In this document: positions 10,223 to 20,682 of the stretch, one piece after another
Position numbering within the stretch: the stretch's first letter is position 1
Layout: the number at the start of each line of letters is the position of its first letter
Assembly: GCF_932294415.1 (NCBI RefSeq)
Contig: NC_065535.1
Location: forward strand, 92,210,862 to 92,274,861
Origin: Quercus robur
Taxonomy: Eukaryota > Streptophyta > Magnoliopsida > Fagales > Fagaceae
Length of the DNA: 64,000 nt
Direction: 5' to 3'
The notes under the pieces: generated by a model
Seen by the model: the letters and a program-made list of their open reading frames with translations, nothing else
Database searches by the model: none
Told to the model about the DNA's origin: nothing
Made by a program: the position numbers and the translations under genes

Positions 10223-12372
10223 ATGTCTAGTGCGTCAAGTAACCAGTCAATGGTCCGTGACGGGACGGAATACGAGGAGGTATACCCGTCCGGTCATAAA
10301 GACCAAGAGAGTCCCGGCGAAGATAGGAGTCTATCTGCTTCTTCTTCATCCTCAACAGATGAGGATATGGAGATGGTTGAAGAAGAAGGCTCTTCTAGTG
10401 ACGACGGGGATCAAGCACTGGTACCCGTTGTTGGTGCTGGTGGACTTAGAGAGTTCATCATGCTACCAGAGTGGATGGTGCACAGATTCACATCCGTCAT
10501 CAAGGAGAGACACTTCAGTACTTTTAGGACAAACTTCCAAATTCCAGACAATATTTTCATCTGTCTACCAAATGTGTCGGAGAAGTGTTACTACGAAGGC
10601 GTAGAAGGCGTCGGAGTGTACGAGCAGATGCTGAAGGCAGGACTTCGGTTTCCGCTAAGTACACTTCATAGAGAACTTTTATATTACCTGGGATTGTCCG
10701 TCACCCAGATATCTCCAAATGCCTGGAGGGTCTTCATAGCGATGGAAATCCTCTATGGAGCAATGACGGGCAGACGTAGGAGGTTAACGGTGCGTGAATT
10801 CCTTCATTGCTACCGTCCAGATGAGATCGATAGATCAAGGGGGATGTACAGTTTTGCTAGTAGAAGCCCTTTGTTAAAGGTCATCTTTGAGACTCCCGAC
10901 TCAAATAGAGACTGAAAAAGTCGTTACTTTTTTCTAGAGGGTAACACGTGGATGAACCGTCCAGGGGAGACAGAGTACCTGCCTGTTGACACAACTTGGG
11001 GAGTTATACACCCTTCACGTATGTACTCGTCTAAATGTTATAATTCTTTCCTAACATTCTATTACAATTTCTATAACCGTCCATTTTTTTTGCAGGTAGA
11101 CGGCGTCCACAAGTTAGTGTTGAGGAATTTGGTTTCCTTGAAAAGATTTTCCAGAAGACTAAGCCGGAAGAAAGGACCTGGGCCAAGTTAGTGAATCCAA
11201 ACACAATACACTGGTATTGTGACGGTCCAGATTCTACCCGCGAGGCCATTATATACGACGAAAGAGTCCACAGACGTAAGTCCGTCAACTTTTACTTTTT
11301 TGAACTTAGCCTTCAACTTGAGGAAATATCTTCATCCGTCCTGTATTGCAGAAATGGACGACGTAAAGAGAAGGGCAATTATAAAATCGCTAGCCGTCGA
11401 GCAAAAGAAGACGGGCGAGGTTGTGGTTCCCAAGGGGCTGGGGTCGTCGGCGAAGAGGAAGCAGCTGCCCAAGTCTGACCGTCCACACAAGCAGCAGAAG
11501 GTTCCATTGGAACCCGTTGTAGGCTTGATGGCTAAGGGAGCTAAGACCGTTACCCCAGCAAAACATGGATCCGGCAAGGGCTTAATGCAGGCCCTGTCCG
11601 TCAGCCAGGAGAAGCCTCCTCCCCTTCTCCGTGACGACTCAAAGTTTGCATTGGAGAAACTTTCGTCGATAATTTCCACGGAGGATTATGAGGATCTGGG
11701 GAATCATTCGATGGAGGCAATGGGGGAGACGGGTCTGTTCGCCGTTGCACAGGTAACTCTTTTTATCCGTCAATATGTGTCCATCCACTCTTCTTAGCTT
11801 TCTGTTTAACACCCTTTTAACTTTGTTTATTTCAGTCCTTGGTTATGATGAAGGGCTTAATGGACCGCTGCCTAAACCGTGAGGCGGCTCTGGAATGTGT
11901 ACGGGCAAAAGCTGAGCAGACGAAGGAGGAGCTTGGTCAACTTCATAAGTGGAAGTCCACAATGGAGAAGAAGTTCGACCTGTCTGAGAAGACGAGGAAA
12001 GAGCTTGAACAGAGGACGGAGGAAGCTGGGAAGGCCTTGAAGGGTAAAGACGATGAGATAAAGGATTTGAGGAAAAAACTTCGTCAAGCCAAGGAGGATG
12101 CTGTCAGTGAGTATCGCGACTCTGAGGCCTTGTTGAAGGAGCTGGGGGGATCGTTCCTTCAAGGCTTCGACGATGCACTCCGTCAATTAAAAAAGGCCTA
12201 CCTTGATCTGGACGTGTCCATGATAACCGTCAGTGATCAAGATCAGACATCAGCTCTGCCCGTCGCCTCAGAAAATACGGACGACCTTTTTGGTGAAGAC
12301 GCTGTTCAGGGCGACGGAGAATCTGTCCCGTCGAAGGATGTCCAAGTTGCTGAGCCAAAGAAAGTAGATTAA
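10223..12372 (+). CDS. Antisense element gene: Transposase_28-like protein with coiled coil (interrupted by one nonsense codon)
   Basis: Four coding exons: 10223-11018, 11096-11275, 11352-11752 and 11836-12372. All introns have GT..AG ends and the phases agree throughout (1, 1, 0), giving 637 codons if codon 231 is read through. Codon 231 (10913-10915) is TGA where the family has a tryptophan (TGG) before ..KSRYFFLEG.., so this copy is truncated at 230 residues. Residues about 70-280 match the 'putative gypsy type transposon' family (Pfam Transposase_28): an acidic N-terminus, a PLSTLHRELLYYLG-type helix, an NAWRVF motif and the RYFFLEGNTW block. Next comes a lysine-rich stretch (KRKQLPKSDRPHKQQK, a plausible nuclear signal), and exon 4 encodes a long charged coiled coil. 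Function of the family is unknown. Transcription would oppose and converge on gag-pol. Extra antisense ORFs are known in Tat elements. Confidence 0.82.
10913..10915 (+). other. Nonsense codon in the antisense gene (TGA for expected TGG)
   Basis: The frame continues without further stops to the exon-1 donor at 11019, and the following residues still resemble the family, so this is a point mutation rather than a natural end. It is a G-to-A transition. Confidence 0.75.
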
Positions 12373-12539
12373 TCTTCATGTAATTTATTTTGAGAACAAT
12401 CCGTCCTCTTTTGGCTTATTAATTTATTTTCAAAACAATCCGTCCTCTTTTTTATTGTATTAAACACTTGCCTTCTGGGCTTTTTGTTGGCTTATTAATG
12501 TTTACTTTTTTATGCTTTCTATTGTTGTTTGGAACTTGT

Positions 12540-13610
12540 TTAAAAGTCCGTCCTCCTCCTCAAGGAGGGATTTTTAAGAAAAATATTCGTTTATCCGTTA
12601 TACTCCGTCCACATTGCAGACTTATTATTTTTAGTGTTGATTGATCCGTCCATTTGGATGATCCACTGTCCGGCTACGTGGATGGTCCGTCAACGTTTCA
12701 GCATCCCGTTATCTGTCCATTTTTGGACTTATAATTTTGTTTGCCGTTTTTGGTGATCCGTCCATTTTTTGGACAGATTTTCCATCAGCTTAGGGATCCG
12801 TCAATTTTGAGGGACGTTTTTATTAACTTAGTGATCCGTCCACAACATGGACTTGTAATTTTGTTCACCTCTTTGGTGATCCGTCTACTGTGTGGACAGT
12901 TTTATATCTTGTTAATGATCCGTCCACTTTGTGGACTGGTAATCATTTTCACTGTTTTGATGATTCGTCCACTTTGTGGAGAGTAAATTATAACACCGTT
13001 TAGGTGATCCGTCCACTTTGTGGATAGTTCTTTCACGCTGTTGGTGATCCGTTCACTATGTGGACTTGAGTTGAATTCGTCCATTTTGGACTTCCAATCG
13101 TCAACCTTGAGGATGGTCCGTCTGTTCGGACTATATTCGTCACCCCTGTGGGGAGATCCGTCCAACTTGCGGACTTATTTCGTCCGTCCCTTTTGGACTT
13201 TACGTCGTCATCCACGTAGGATGATCCTTCCATTTATGGTAGTGTTTTATGTCCGTCCACTTTGGACTGCATTTGTCACCTTTGTAGGGCGATCCGTCCA
13301 CTTTGTGGACTTACTTTTGTATGTGTCCCTGTGGGACTTCATGTGGTCATCCTCGTAGGATGATCCGTCCACCTTGTGGATTTTATTTTATTTCCGTCCA
13401 TTTTGTGGACTTCAAACGGCCATCCTTGTAGGATGATCCGTCCATTTTGAGTATTTTATTTTGCATCCGTCCATCTTGTGGACTTCAAGTGGGCATCCTT
13501 GTAGGATGATCGTCCATCTCGTGGATTTTAAGTGGTCATCCTTCTGGGTGATCCGTCCACCTTGTGGACTTTATTTTGTATCCGCCCATCTTGTGGGTAA
13601 TTGTAATAAC
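12540..13610. repeat. Array of short hairpins built on GATCCGTCCAC...GTGGAC between convergent genes
   Basis: About twenty degenerate copies of GATCCGTCCACTTTGTGGAC, each a small palindrome (GTCCAC/GTGGAC with a TTT or CTT loop), spaced 40-70 bp apart. From about 13190 a second hairpin, CATCCTTGTAGGATG, alternates with them, giving an 80-90 bp higher-order unit of three hairpins that repeats until 13590. The array fills the gap between the stop of the antisense gene (12372) and the stop of pol (13791). It is not a CRISPR array: units are imperfect, palindromic and interspersed, in a plant transposon. A role in termination, RNA folding or protein binding is possible. Confidence 0.85.
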
Positions 13611-13790
13611 ACATCCATGTAGAAAATCAAAATTGTATCTGATTATTATTCTTAATAGAAATGCGTAAAGGAAAAGTGCCTGCCCCCTTGGGCTTAAAAA
13701 GGCACGGCAAGATTGTATAAAAAAATAGCTAAAGAAAAACTAGTGATTAAAAAACTTAAGAAAAACTGGTTGCCGTTCGCCGTGTTATTA

Positions 13791-16700
13791 TTACTGGTAG
13801 TATTTCCTTAAATGCTCGGCATTCCATGGATGCGGCAGCTTCTCTCCGTCTGTTGTCTCCAGGTGGTAGGTTCCTTTCCTTTTCCATGACGTAACTCTAT
13901 AAGGTCCTTCCCAGTTGGGGCCGAGTTTTCCCTGTGTAGGGTCTCTAGTTGCACCCATGACCTTCCTGAGTACGAGGTCTCCTACTTGGAAGTCTCTATG
14001 TCGGACCCGGGAGTTGTACTGTTTGGCCATGCGATCCTGGTATCTAGCGATCCTTTGCTCCGCCGCCGACCTAACCTCATCTAACAGGTCTAGCTGTAGC
14101 CTCATAGTTTCGTCATTCCTGCTCTTGTCATGGTTGTGAACCTTGTAGCTTGTGAGCCCAACTTCTGCTGGGATGACCGCCTCGCTCCCGTACGTTAGTC
14201 GGAATGGCGTCTCTCCTGTTGGGGTCCTCGTCGTTGTTCTGTATGCCCATAGTATGCTCGGCAATTCTTCGGGCCATATGCTTTTTGCCCCCTTGAGCCG
14301 AGTCTTGATAATCTTTAGCAGGGATCGGTTCGTGACTTCAACCTGGCCATTAGCCTGAGGATGGGCGGGTGATGAGTAGTGGTTTTTTATTCCTAGTTGT
14401 GAGCAGAAATCCCGGAAGTGGCCGTTGTCGAACTGCCTCCCGTTATCTGAGACAAGGACTCTAGGGATACCAAACCTACATATGATGCACCGCCAGACAA
14501 AACTTCTAATGTTCTTTTCTATAATGGTGGCCAGGGTTTCCGCTTCTACCCATTTTGTGAAGTAGTCAATACCCACCACCAAGAACTTCAGCTGCCTTAC
14601 CGTCGTTGGGAAAGGTCCCATGATATCTAGTCCCCACTGAGCGAACGGCCATGGAGCCGTCATAGGGGTTAGCTCCTCAGCTGGCTGTCCAATAACATTG
14701 CTGAATCTCTGGCATTTGCCGCAGCTTTTAACGTAAGACTCGGCGTCCTTCTGCATGGTTGGCCAGTAATACCCAGCTCGTACCAGTTTGTGCACCAATG
14801 ACCTCGATCCAGAATGGTTCCCGCATATCCCTTCGTGTACTTCCCTCATTACGTAGCCTGCCTCTTCGGCACCCAGGCATCTCAGATATGGACGGGAAAA
14901 ACCTCTCTTGTACAGGATGTCTTTTATCAAGACGAACCTTGCCGCTTGGACCTTTAGCTTTCTTGCTGCCTCCTTCTCATCTGGCAGTAACCCGTCCTTC
15001 AAGTATGAAATTATCTGTGTAGTCCAGTTACTTTCGGAGCGTATCTCCTGCATGTTGCCGGGGTCTATTAGTGGAGAAAGTTGAACAAAAGAAAGTACAT
15101 TACCCAGTGTTATCATATGTTCTGCTGAAGCGGTTTTGGCTAGCCGATCGGCGAGTTCATTTTCTCCCCTGGGGATTTGGATGACCTTAGCTTCCAGCTC
15201 GTCGATTCTCGCCCTTACTTTATCAAGATATCTCTTCAACCTTTCACCCTTGCATTCATAATCTCCGTTTACTTGATTGGTCACGACTTGAGAGTTGCAG
15301 TAAACGACTACGCTTTCGGCTCCAGCGGCTTTGGCTAGGTCGAGTCCTGCCAATACCGCTTCGTATTCCGCTTCATTGTTGGTGGTGGGGAAGTCAAGAC
15401 GGACCATACATTCAATCTTGTCTCCTTCAGGTGACAGCAATACGATGCCGGCACCCCCGGCTCGCTGATTTGATGATCCGTCAGTATATATGCTCCACTG
15501 AGGGGACCCTTCTGCCCCCTTGTCTTCGTCACGAGTAAATTCTGCTATGAAGTCGGCTACGACCTGTCCTTTGATGGCTGCCCGCGGACGGTACTTAATG
15601 TCAAACTCACTTAATTCTATCGCCCACAGCATCAGTCGGCCTGCAGCTTCAGGATTACTTAATGCCCTTCGCAAGGGTTTGTCGGTCATTACATTCACGG
15701 TATGGGCTTGAAAGTAGGGCTTGAGCTTGCGAGCCGCCATGACTAATGCAAAAGCGAGTTTCTCCATAGGCGGGTATCTTTCCTCGGCACCGCGGAGTGC
15801 CCGGCTGGCGTAGTATACGGGCTTCTGTATCCTCTCCTCTTCTCTAATTAAGGCTGCGCTGACTACGACGGGGGAGACAGCCAAGTAGAGGAAGAGTTCT
15901 TCACCTTGTTGCGAGGGACTCAGTAGGGGTGGTGAAGATAGGTATGCTTTTAACTCATCAAATGCTCGCTGACACTCGTCCGTCCACTCGAAAGACTTTT
16001 TTAACGTGTGAAAAAGGGGCAAACACTTGTCCGTGGCTCTCGACACGAATCTATTCAACGCCGCTATCTTGCTGTTAAGACTTTGTACTTCTTTCACATT
16101 TCGCGGGGGGGCCATCTCTATTATGGCTCGGATCTTGTCCGGGTTAGCCTCAATCCCCCTCTGAGATACCATGAATCCTAGGAATTTTCCTACTGTTACG
16201 CCGAATGCGCACTTTTCCGGATTGAGTTTCATGTTATAGGATCGAAGCGTACCAAATGTTTCCCTAAGATCTTCCAGGTGGTCTTCCTCCTTTCGGCTCT
16301 TCACTAGCATGTCATCGACATAGACCTGGACATTCCTCCCGATTTGCTGCGCGAACATCTTGTTCATCAGTCTTTGGTATGTTGCCCCCGCGTTCTTTAG
16401 GCCGAATGGCATTACTTTGTAACAGAAGAGTCCTTGGCTGGTCACGAACGAAGTCTTCTCCTGATCGGTCTCGTGCATGCGGATTTGGTTATAACCCGAG
16501 AAAGCGTCCATGAAGCTTAGTAACTGGTGTTGAGCCGTCGAGTCTACTAGGACGTCGACCCTTGGAAGGGGATAGCTGTCTTTGGGACACGCTTTGTTAA
16601 GATCGGTGAAGTCCACGCACATCCACCACTTGCCGCTCGCTTTTTTCACCATTACTATATTCGCCAGCCAATCGGGATAGTAGACTTCCCTAATGAAGCT

Positions 16701-16865
16701 TGCCTCTTGGAGTTTGCGGACCTCTTTCGCTATTGCTTGGTCTCGTTCCGGGGCGAACACTCTCTTCTTCTGTCGGACGGGTGGAAAGGAGGGCAATACG
16801 TTCAACTTATGTACTATGACTGAGGGATCGATTCCTGGCATATCGTCATGACTCCAGGCGAACAC
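13791..16865 (-). CDS. Gypsy pol: reverse transcriptase, RNase H, second RNase H, integrase
   Basis: 1024 residues open on the minus strand, in the same frame as the protease. Reverse transcriptase occupies about 50-245 with YVDD at 182-185. A first RNase H-like region spans about 300-440. A second, archaeal-type RNase H (about 456-580) begins YTDGSSN, with acidic residues D462, E498 and D573, but the third aspartate of the YxDSQ motif is N524 (YCNSQ). Integrase: zinc finger H677, H684, C715, C718; catalytic D747, D807, E843 with 35 residues between the last two. The C-terminus ([19 protein letters not shown]) has no chromodomain. The frame is closed upstream by TAG at 16869. An R-to-W change in KWRMCVDF (here KWWMCVDF) is another likely decay lesion. 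Confidence 0.95.
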   Translation of the reverse strand: MFAWSHDDMPGIDPSVIVHKLNVLPSFPPVRQKKRVFAPERDQAIAKEVRKLQEASFIREVYYPDWLANIVMVKKASGKWWMCVDFTDLNKACPKDSYPLPRVDVLVDSTAQHQLLSFMDAFSGYNQIRMHETDQEKTSFVTSQGLFCYKVMPFGLKNAGATYQRLMNKMFAQQIGRNVQVYVDDMLVKSRKEEDHLEDLRETFGTLRSYNMKLNPEKCAFGVTVGKFLGFMVSQRGIEANPDKIRAIIEMAPPRNVKEVQSLNSKIAALNRFVSRATDKCLPLFHTLKKSFEWTDECQRAFDELKAYLSSPPLLSPSQQGEELFLYLAVSPVVVSAALIREEERIQKPVYYASRALRGAEERYPPMEKLAFALVMAARKLKPYFQAHTVNVMTDKPLRRALSNPEAAGRLMLWAIELSEFDIKYRPRAAIKGQVVADFIAEFTRDEDKGAEGSPQWSIYTDGSSNQRAGGAGIVLLSPEGDKIECMVRLDFPTTNNEAEYEAVLAGLDLAKAAGAESVVVYCNSQVVTNQVNGDYECKGERLKRYLDKVRARIDELEAKVIQIPRGENELADRLAKTASAEHMITLGNVLSFVQLSPLIDPGNMQEIRSESNWTTQIISYLKDGLLPDEKEAARKLKVQAARFVLIKDILYKRGFSRPYLRCLGAEEAGYVMREVHEGICGNHSGSRSLVHKLVRAGYYWPTMQKDAESYVKSCGKCQRFSNVIGQPAEELTPMTAPWPFAQWGLDIMGPFPTTVRQLKFLVVGIDYFTKWVEAETLATIIEKNIRSFVWRCIICRFGIPRVLVSDNGRQFDNGHFRDFCSQLGIKNHYSSPAHPQANGQVEVTNRSLLKIIKTRLKGAKSIWPEELPSILWAYRTTTRTPTGETPFRLTYGSEAVIPAEVGLTSYKVHNHDKSRNDETMRLQLDLLDEVRSAAEQRIARYQDRMAKQYNSRVRHRDFQVGDLVLRKVMGATRDPTQGKLGPNWEGPYRVTSWKRKGTYHLETTDGEKLPHPWNAEHLRKYYQ

Positions 16866-17450
16866 ATCCTAATTGCTCCTCAAGAAATTTATGAGCTTTT
16901 GACGGATTGAGGGCTTGGCAAGCGTTCCGATCTTGGTTGTTCTGTCCGGATTGGAACTGTCGAGAGTTATGTCCTCTAGCTTCTCTGTTGGTTCTGCTAC
17001 CGTTCAGTGTTCTTCTATGTTCAAGGCCCGGATTTGATCTTCCATCTCCATCATAGCTACGTAGCATTCCCGTGCGGCTACTTGACTTCCGCGTAGCTCT
17101 CCTACCCCATACTCCGTTGAAAACTTGATCATTAGGTGGTGAGTTGATGTTACCGCCTTCCACGAGTTGAGCGTAGGTCGTCCAAGGATAGCATTGTAGG
17201 CGGACGAGCAATCGACCACCAAGAATGTCACGTCCCTGGTGATTTGTTGGGGGTAATCTCCTACCGTCACTGATAACGTGACCGCGCCCAAAGGGAATAC
17301 CCGGCTCCCTCCGAAACCAACGAGCGGGGCGTTTGTCGGTATTAAGTGCTCCTTGTCAATCCTCATTTGCTGGAACGCCGGATAGTACAAGATATCGGCG
17401 GAGCTGCCGTTGTCGACCAACACCCGGTGCATGTTGCAGTCTCCTACCTA
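16866..17450 (-). pseudogene. Gypsy protease and linker, interrupted by three in-frame stops
   Basis: Minus-strand frame shared with pol. The aspartic protease has the plant-gypsy active site VDNGSSADIL and the downstream AYNAILGRPTLN motif. The frame is broken by TAG at 17448-17450 just before the protease, TGA at 17004-17006 after it, and TAG at 16869-16871 just before the pol open stretch. Sequence between the stops remains family-like, so these are point mutations. The protease would cut the gag-pol polyprotein in an intact relative. Confidence 0.85.
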
Positions 17451-17469
17451 CATGCTGACAACGAAGGCA

Positions 17470-18993
17470 TCATCGTGTGGATGGTGTAGGCGCTGTGCAT
17501 CCTCTTCTGAGAACCCGATAATGGGGCCTTCCCTCCTTGCTATCTTTGGGACGGTGCCCGTCAACTGGACATTCTGTACCATCCGGAGATATGTTTGCCG
17601 AGCCTTTTTTGATGACCCGGCCGCAGCTGTTCCTCCGATTATCATCCTTATATCCCCTAATGGGGGTCTTGGTCGCTCGTTTTCTCGGCGGAGGTGTTGT
17701 TCTTGCGGGGGTTGATCCGTTCTCTCCTTGCGGGGCTTCAATTTGCTGCTTCAAGTCGTAGCAATCGGCTGTGTCGTGACCATGGTCACGGTGGAAGCGG
17801 CAATATTTGTCTCTGGATCGCTTGTTGGGATCACTCTTCAGCTTTCCCGGAAACATCAGGGCCCCTTCGTCCTTAATCTGCATTAGGACTTGGTCTATCG
17901 GAGCGGTTAACGGGGTGAAACTTGTGAACCTCCCGCCCATGGGTTTTGGACGTCTCTCCTCCCTTCGGTCTCCCGTCCTTCCTTTCTTCCGCCCTTGGTC
18001 CTGTTGGGGGTCTTCTTGTCTGTCTCTTTTCTTGGGTCTATCTTCTCGGGCTAATAGCGCGTCTTCAGCGTTCATATATTTGGTGGCCCTGTAAAGCACC
18101 TCTGACATGGTCTTTGGGTCGTTTTTGTATAGGGAGAACAAAAACTTACCCCCCTTCAGCCCATTCGTGAATGCTGCTACCAGTATCTTGTCGTCGGCTT
18201 CGTCGATCGAGAGCGCTTCTTTGTTGAAGCGTGATATGTAGGCCCTTAACGTCTCCTCCTCTCGCTGCTTGATATTCATTAAACAAGTCGTGGACTTCTT
18301 ATACCGATGTCCTCCAATGAAGTGCGTAGTAAATTGAGCGCTTAGCTCCTTAAAGGTGCTGATGGAGTTGGGTGCTAGCCGGCTGAACCAAATCCTTGCT
18401 GCGCCCTTTAGGGTTGTAGGGAAGGCCCTGCACATAATCGCGTCTGCCACTCCCTGAAGGTGCATCAGGGTCTTGAAGGTCTCTAGGTGATCTAGAGGGT
18501 CCTTGACTCCGTCATAACTATCCATATTTGGCATGCGGAACTTACTCGGCAGGGGGAAGGAGTTGACGGTTGTCGTAAATGGCGAGTCAGTCCGGTTGAC
18601 AAGGTCGTCAAGATCACTGGACACTCGTCCCTTGAGAGCGTTCATCATTACTTCCATCTGTTCCTTCATCGCTTGCATCTCCGCGATGATGGGTGGTGGA
18701 GCCGTATCTGTTAGGGAAGGGACGCTAGTGTCCCGTCGCACTGGTCTGCTCGGGGCGTTGCTCTCCTGTGGTCCTTCATGATTTCTCCTTTCAGCACTGG
18801 TCCCTTCTTGATCTGCTCCTTGGTTATTGACCGCCGCATTTTTTTGGTTCAGCTGCTCTTCTAGGTCGTGGTTTTGTTTGGTGAGGCGCTCCACGGCTGT
18901 GGCGAGCGTCCTGACCTGTCTCTCAAGAGCAGTCGTAGGGGCCTCTTCTTCTTGAACATCGTTAGTGGTTGCCATTGAGCGAGTGAGTACCAT
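17470..18993 (-). CDS. Gypsy gag (capsid and nucleocapsid), 3' end out of frame
   Basis: Starts at ATG 18993 shortly after the 5' LTR and primer site. A coiled coil lies near residues 20-50 (LERQVRTLATAVERL), the Retrotrans_gag capsid domain near 150-300 (AFPTTLKGAARIWFSRL..), then a basic region and the zinc-binding-like motif YCRFHRDHGHDTADC. After ..DLKQQIEA (about 17745) the open frame stops resembling gag: the family-like sequence (PLGDIRMIIGG..) continues in the protease/pol frame. A small deletion near 17740 best explains the shift; programmed frameshifting is less likely because expected residues are missing. Residues past about 415 are therefore spurious. Confidence 0.9.
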   Translation of the reverse strand: MVLTRSMATTNDVQEEEAPTTALERQVRTLATAVERLTKQNHDLEEQLNQKNAAVNNQGADQEGTSAERRNHEGPQESNAPSRPVRRDTSVPSLTDTAPPPIIAEMQAMKEQMEVMMNALKGRVSSDLDDLVNRTDSPFTTTVNSFPLPSKFRMPNMDSYDGVKDPLDHLETFKTLMHLQGVADAIMCRAFPTTLKGAARIWFSRLAPNSISTFKELSAQFTTHFIGGHRYKKSTTCLMNIKQREEETLRAYISRFNKEALSIDEADDKILVAAFTNGLKGGKFLFSLYKNDPKTMSEVLYRATKYMNAEDALLAREDRPKKRDRQEDPQQDQGRKKGRTGDRREERRPKPMGGRFTSFTPLTAPIDQVLMQIKDEGALMFPGKLKSDPNKRSRDKYCRFHRDHGHDTADCYDLKQQIEAPQGENGSTPARTTPPPRKRATKTPIRGYKDDNRRNSCGRVIKKGSANISPDGTECPVDGHRPKDSKEGRPHYRVLRRGCTAPTPSTR

Positions 18994-19035
18994 GTAACTC
19001 TTTTGTCTAGGAAGCGATAATGTGCTACGTCATTC

Positions 19036-19052
19036 CCACAGACGGCGCCAAC
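19036..19052 (-). promoter_or_regulatory. Primer binding site of the gypsy element
   Basis: On the minus strand the 5' LTR is followed at once by GTTGGCGCCGTCTGTGGG. The TGGCGCCGT part matches the 3' end of plant tRNA-Asp as used by Tat/Athila-type elements. The same 16 or so bases occur after a 140-bp LTR at 38744. Confidence 0.75.
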
Positions 19053-19567
19053 TGATGATGCCGAAAATATCACCAATAGGTCACACCGCACTCACGACTC
19101 AAAGCGAACCTGCACAACAAGAACAATCGAAAGAAAACCTTTAGAGAGCAAAGGTGTGGTGCCGGCCAAATACTCTCCAAAGGTCAAGTTAGAATTCTTC
19201 TCACAACTCTAGGGTGCTAGAGAGGGTTAATTATGCGTACCTTTATTCGCGAGGGTATTAGGGCTTTTATAGTAGTGGAGAGTCGGCTTTTCCTTCTTGG
19301 TGTCCAAGTCTTTTCCATATGGGACTCTACTTCCAACAATCCCAAGCGTGATGGACAAGTATTTCCTTGTAGGGTGGATTTTTCACTAAGGCGGATCTTC
19401 TAGAATTCTTCTTTTATGCGAACATCCTAATCTTCCTAGGGTTTCCTCGGATTCCAAACGTGTATACCAAATATTTTAAGTGACGCTAAGTCCTCGACCC
19501 ATGCTTAATATTGGCCCATGAGTCCGAACCCGTCAGGCCCAATGTTCCGCGATTTCTTACCCCATCA
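19053..19567 (-). repeat. 5' LTR of the gypsy element (right copy)
   Basis: 515 bp, the same length as the left LTR and about 98% identical by eye. TATA box on the minus strand (TATAAAA) at 19265-19271. Seven of about ten differences from the left LTR are transitions. Confidence 0.95.
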
Positions 19568-19625
19568 CTATCAGTATTTGTAGGATGGGAAGGTGCATTT
19601 GTGCAAGGAGTAACAATCAACATGT
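19568..19625 (-). pseudogene. LRK10L pseudogene, part 2 (other side of the gypsy insertion)
   Basis: Minus-strand translation gives ..TPCTNAPSHPTNTD.., collinear with the region just before the C-terminal tail of the LRK10L copies at 33.7 and 43.3 kb. It starts with the target duplication CTATC (19568-19572). Homology ends near 19625, so the rest of the gene was lost before or after the insertion. Confidence 0.75.
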
Positions 19626-20680
19626 GCTGAGTTTCTACCATATGGGATACCAAAATTATTTTTGCATTATAGATTATATGCCAAATATTTGTAGCTAGAA
19701 TCCTATAAGTTGTTTAGATTTTCAGAAGGGACAAATGTTGTCAGAATCTATGACTGTAGTATCTCAATTGTTTGTCAATATCTGAACTTATGATCATCTT
19801 TATGCTTATGATGGATCTAGTACCATAGCATCACAGACAACTCAAAATTTATTATGAATATAGTTGAATGTAATATGACTATTGGTGACTAAGTCATATT
19901 ACATATCATTTGACATTTTCTTTAATACAACAAAAGAAGCACTCATTATCTTAGAAGATAATCCTTCCAATGTGTAACCTATTGGTAAGATTGAATATTG
20001 TCTTCAATTTGGGGAATCCTAATATACACTCAAAATGAGAGAGAGAGAGAGAGAGAAGTTTTGGAAGAGAGAGAAAATAGAGTGGTGGGATTGTTAAGGT
20101 TAAACTATACATTTTTTTATTATAAATTTTTTAGAGTGATTATATATCTTCCTTGATCGTACATCTCTATTAGTTTACACAGAAGAGCTGAATTAAATTT
20201 GAAAAATGAGTAGGAACGTTGGTTTGGTCAGATGAGATCACTAAATTTGGATTACAAACCGTTGTTTGAAAAGAAGTTGAAGAGTGTGTGTAGTCTAAAG
20301 GGAAGCTTGTATGGAGGAAGAAAGTTTCTAAGTGAGTCAAGTCTTGGCTTTCAAGTTTCATATACACGTAGGGGAGGAGAAAGAGAGTTTGTAAGTGGGT
20401 TAGGGTTTTGGCTTTCATCTACACATGGGAAATGATCATGCTTGGGTCATAATATGTAAGAGAAAAAGTGGGTTTGGGCTTTTAAGAAGGTTTGGTTTGA
20501 TTTGGTCTAATTTTCAATAGCAGCCCATCTTTTAGATAACAGTAAAAAAAAGTTAATGTAATCTTTTGAGTAAAAAAAAAAAAAAGGTTAATGCGAAAAG
20601 GTTAAAGAGGCTAAATGAAAAATTAGAGTGCCATTTGGCAGAACCTCATGCTTTCCCACATGAGATCTCTGCTTTTATAT
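19626..20680. other. Intergenic region with microsatellite, no gene seen
   Basis: AT-rich unique-looking sequence. A GA microsatellite is at about 20036-20056. No protein family recognised in any frame. Confidence 0.4.
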
Positions 20681-20682
20681 AT

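Larger units (their letters stand above)
9122..19567 (-). mobile_element. Near-complete Tat-lineage Ty3/gypsy retrotransposon, minus strand
   Basis: A 10.4-kb element with two 515-bp LTRs (9122-9636 and 19053-19567), TG...CA ends and a 5-bp target duplication. In minus-strand order: 5' LTR, primer site, gag, protease, reverse transcriptase, RNase H, a second RNase H, integrase, a hairpin-rich spacer, an antisense gene, polypurine tract, 3' LTR. The double RNase H, absence of a chromodomain after the integrase, and an extra antisense gene beyond pol are hallmarks of the Tat lineage. The LTRs differ at about ten positions, roughly 98% identity, so insertion was fairly recent. Frameshift and stop lesions make this copy non-autonomous. 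Confidence 0.95.

Noticed and set aside
12540-13610. Regularly spaced repeats resembling a CRISPR array
   Set aside because: Units are imperfect, palindromic and unevenly spaced, there are no cas genes, and the context is a plant retrotransposon.
14152-15711. Plus-strand open frames opposite pol
   Set aside because: Shadows of the pol coding frame without independent support, unlike the antisense gene at 10223-12372, which lies outside pol.
17470-17740. Last 90 or so codons of the gag open frame as real protein
   Set aside because: The family-like sequence is in the protease/pol frame here; this tail is the result of a frameshift.
17740-17750. Programmed frameshift between gag and pol
   Set aside because: Residues expected after the zinc-like motif are missing, so a deletion is the simpler explanation, and no slippery sequence is seen.
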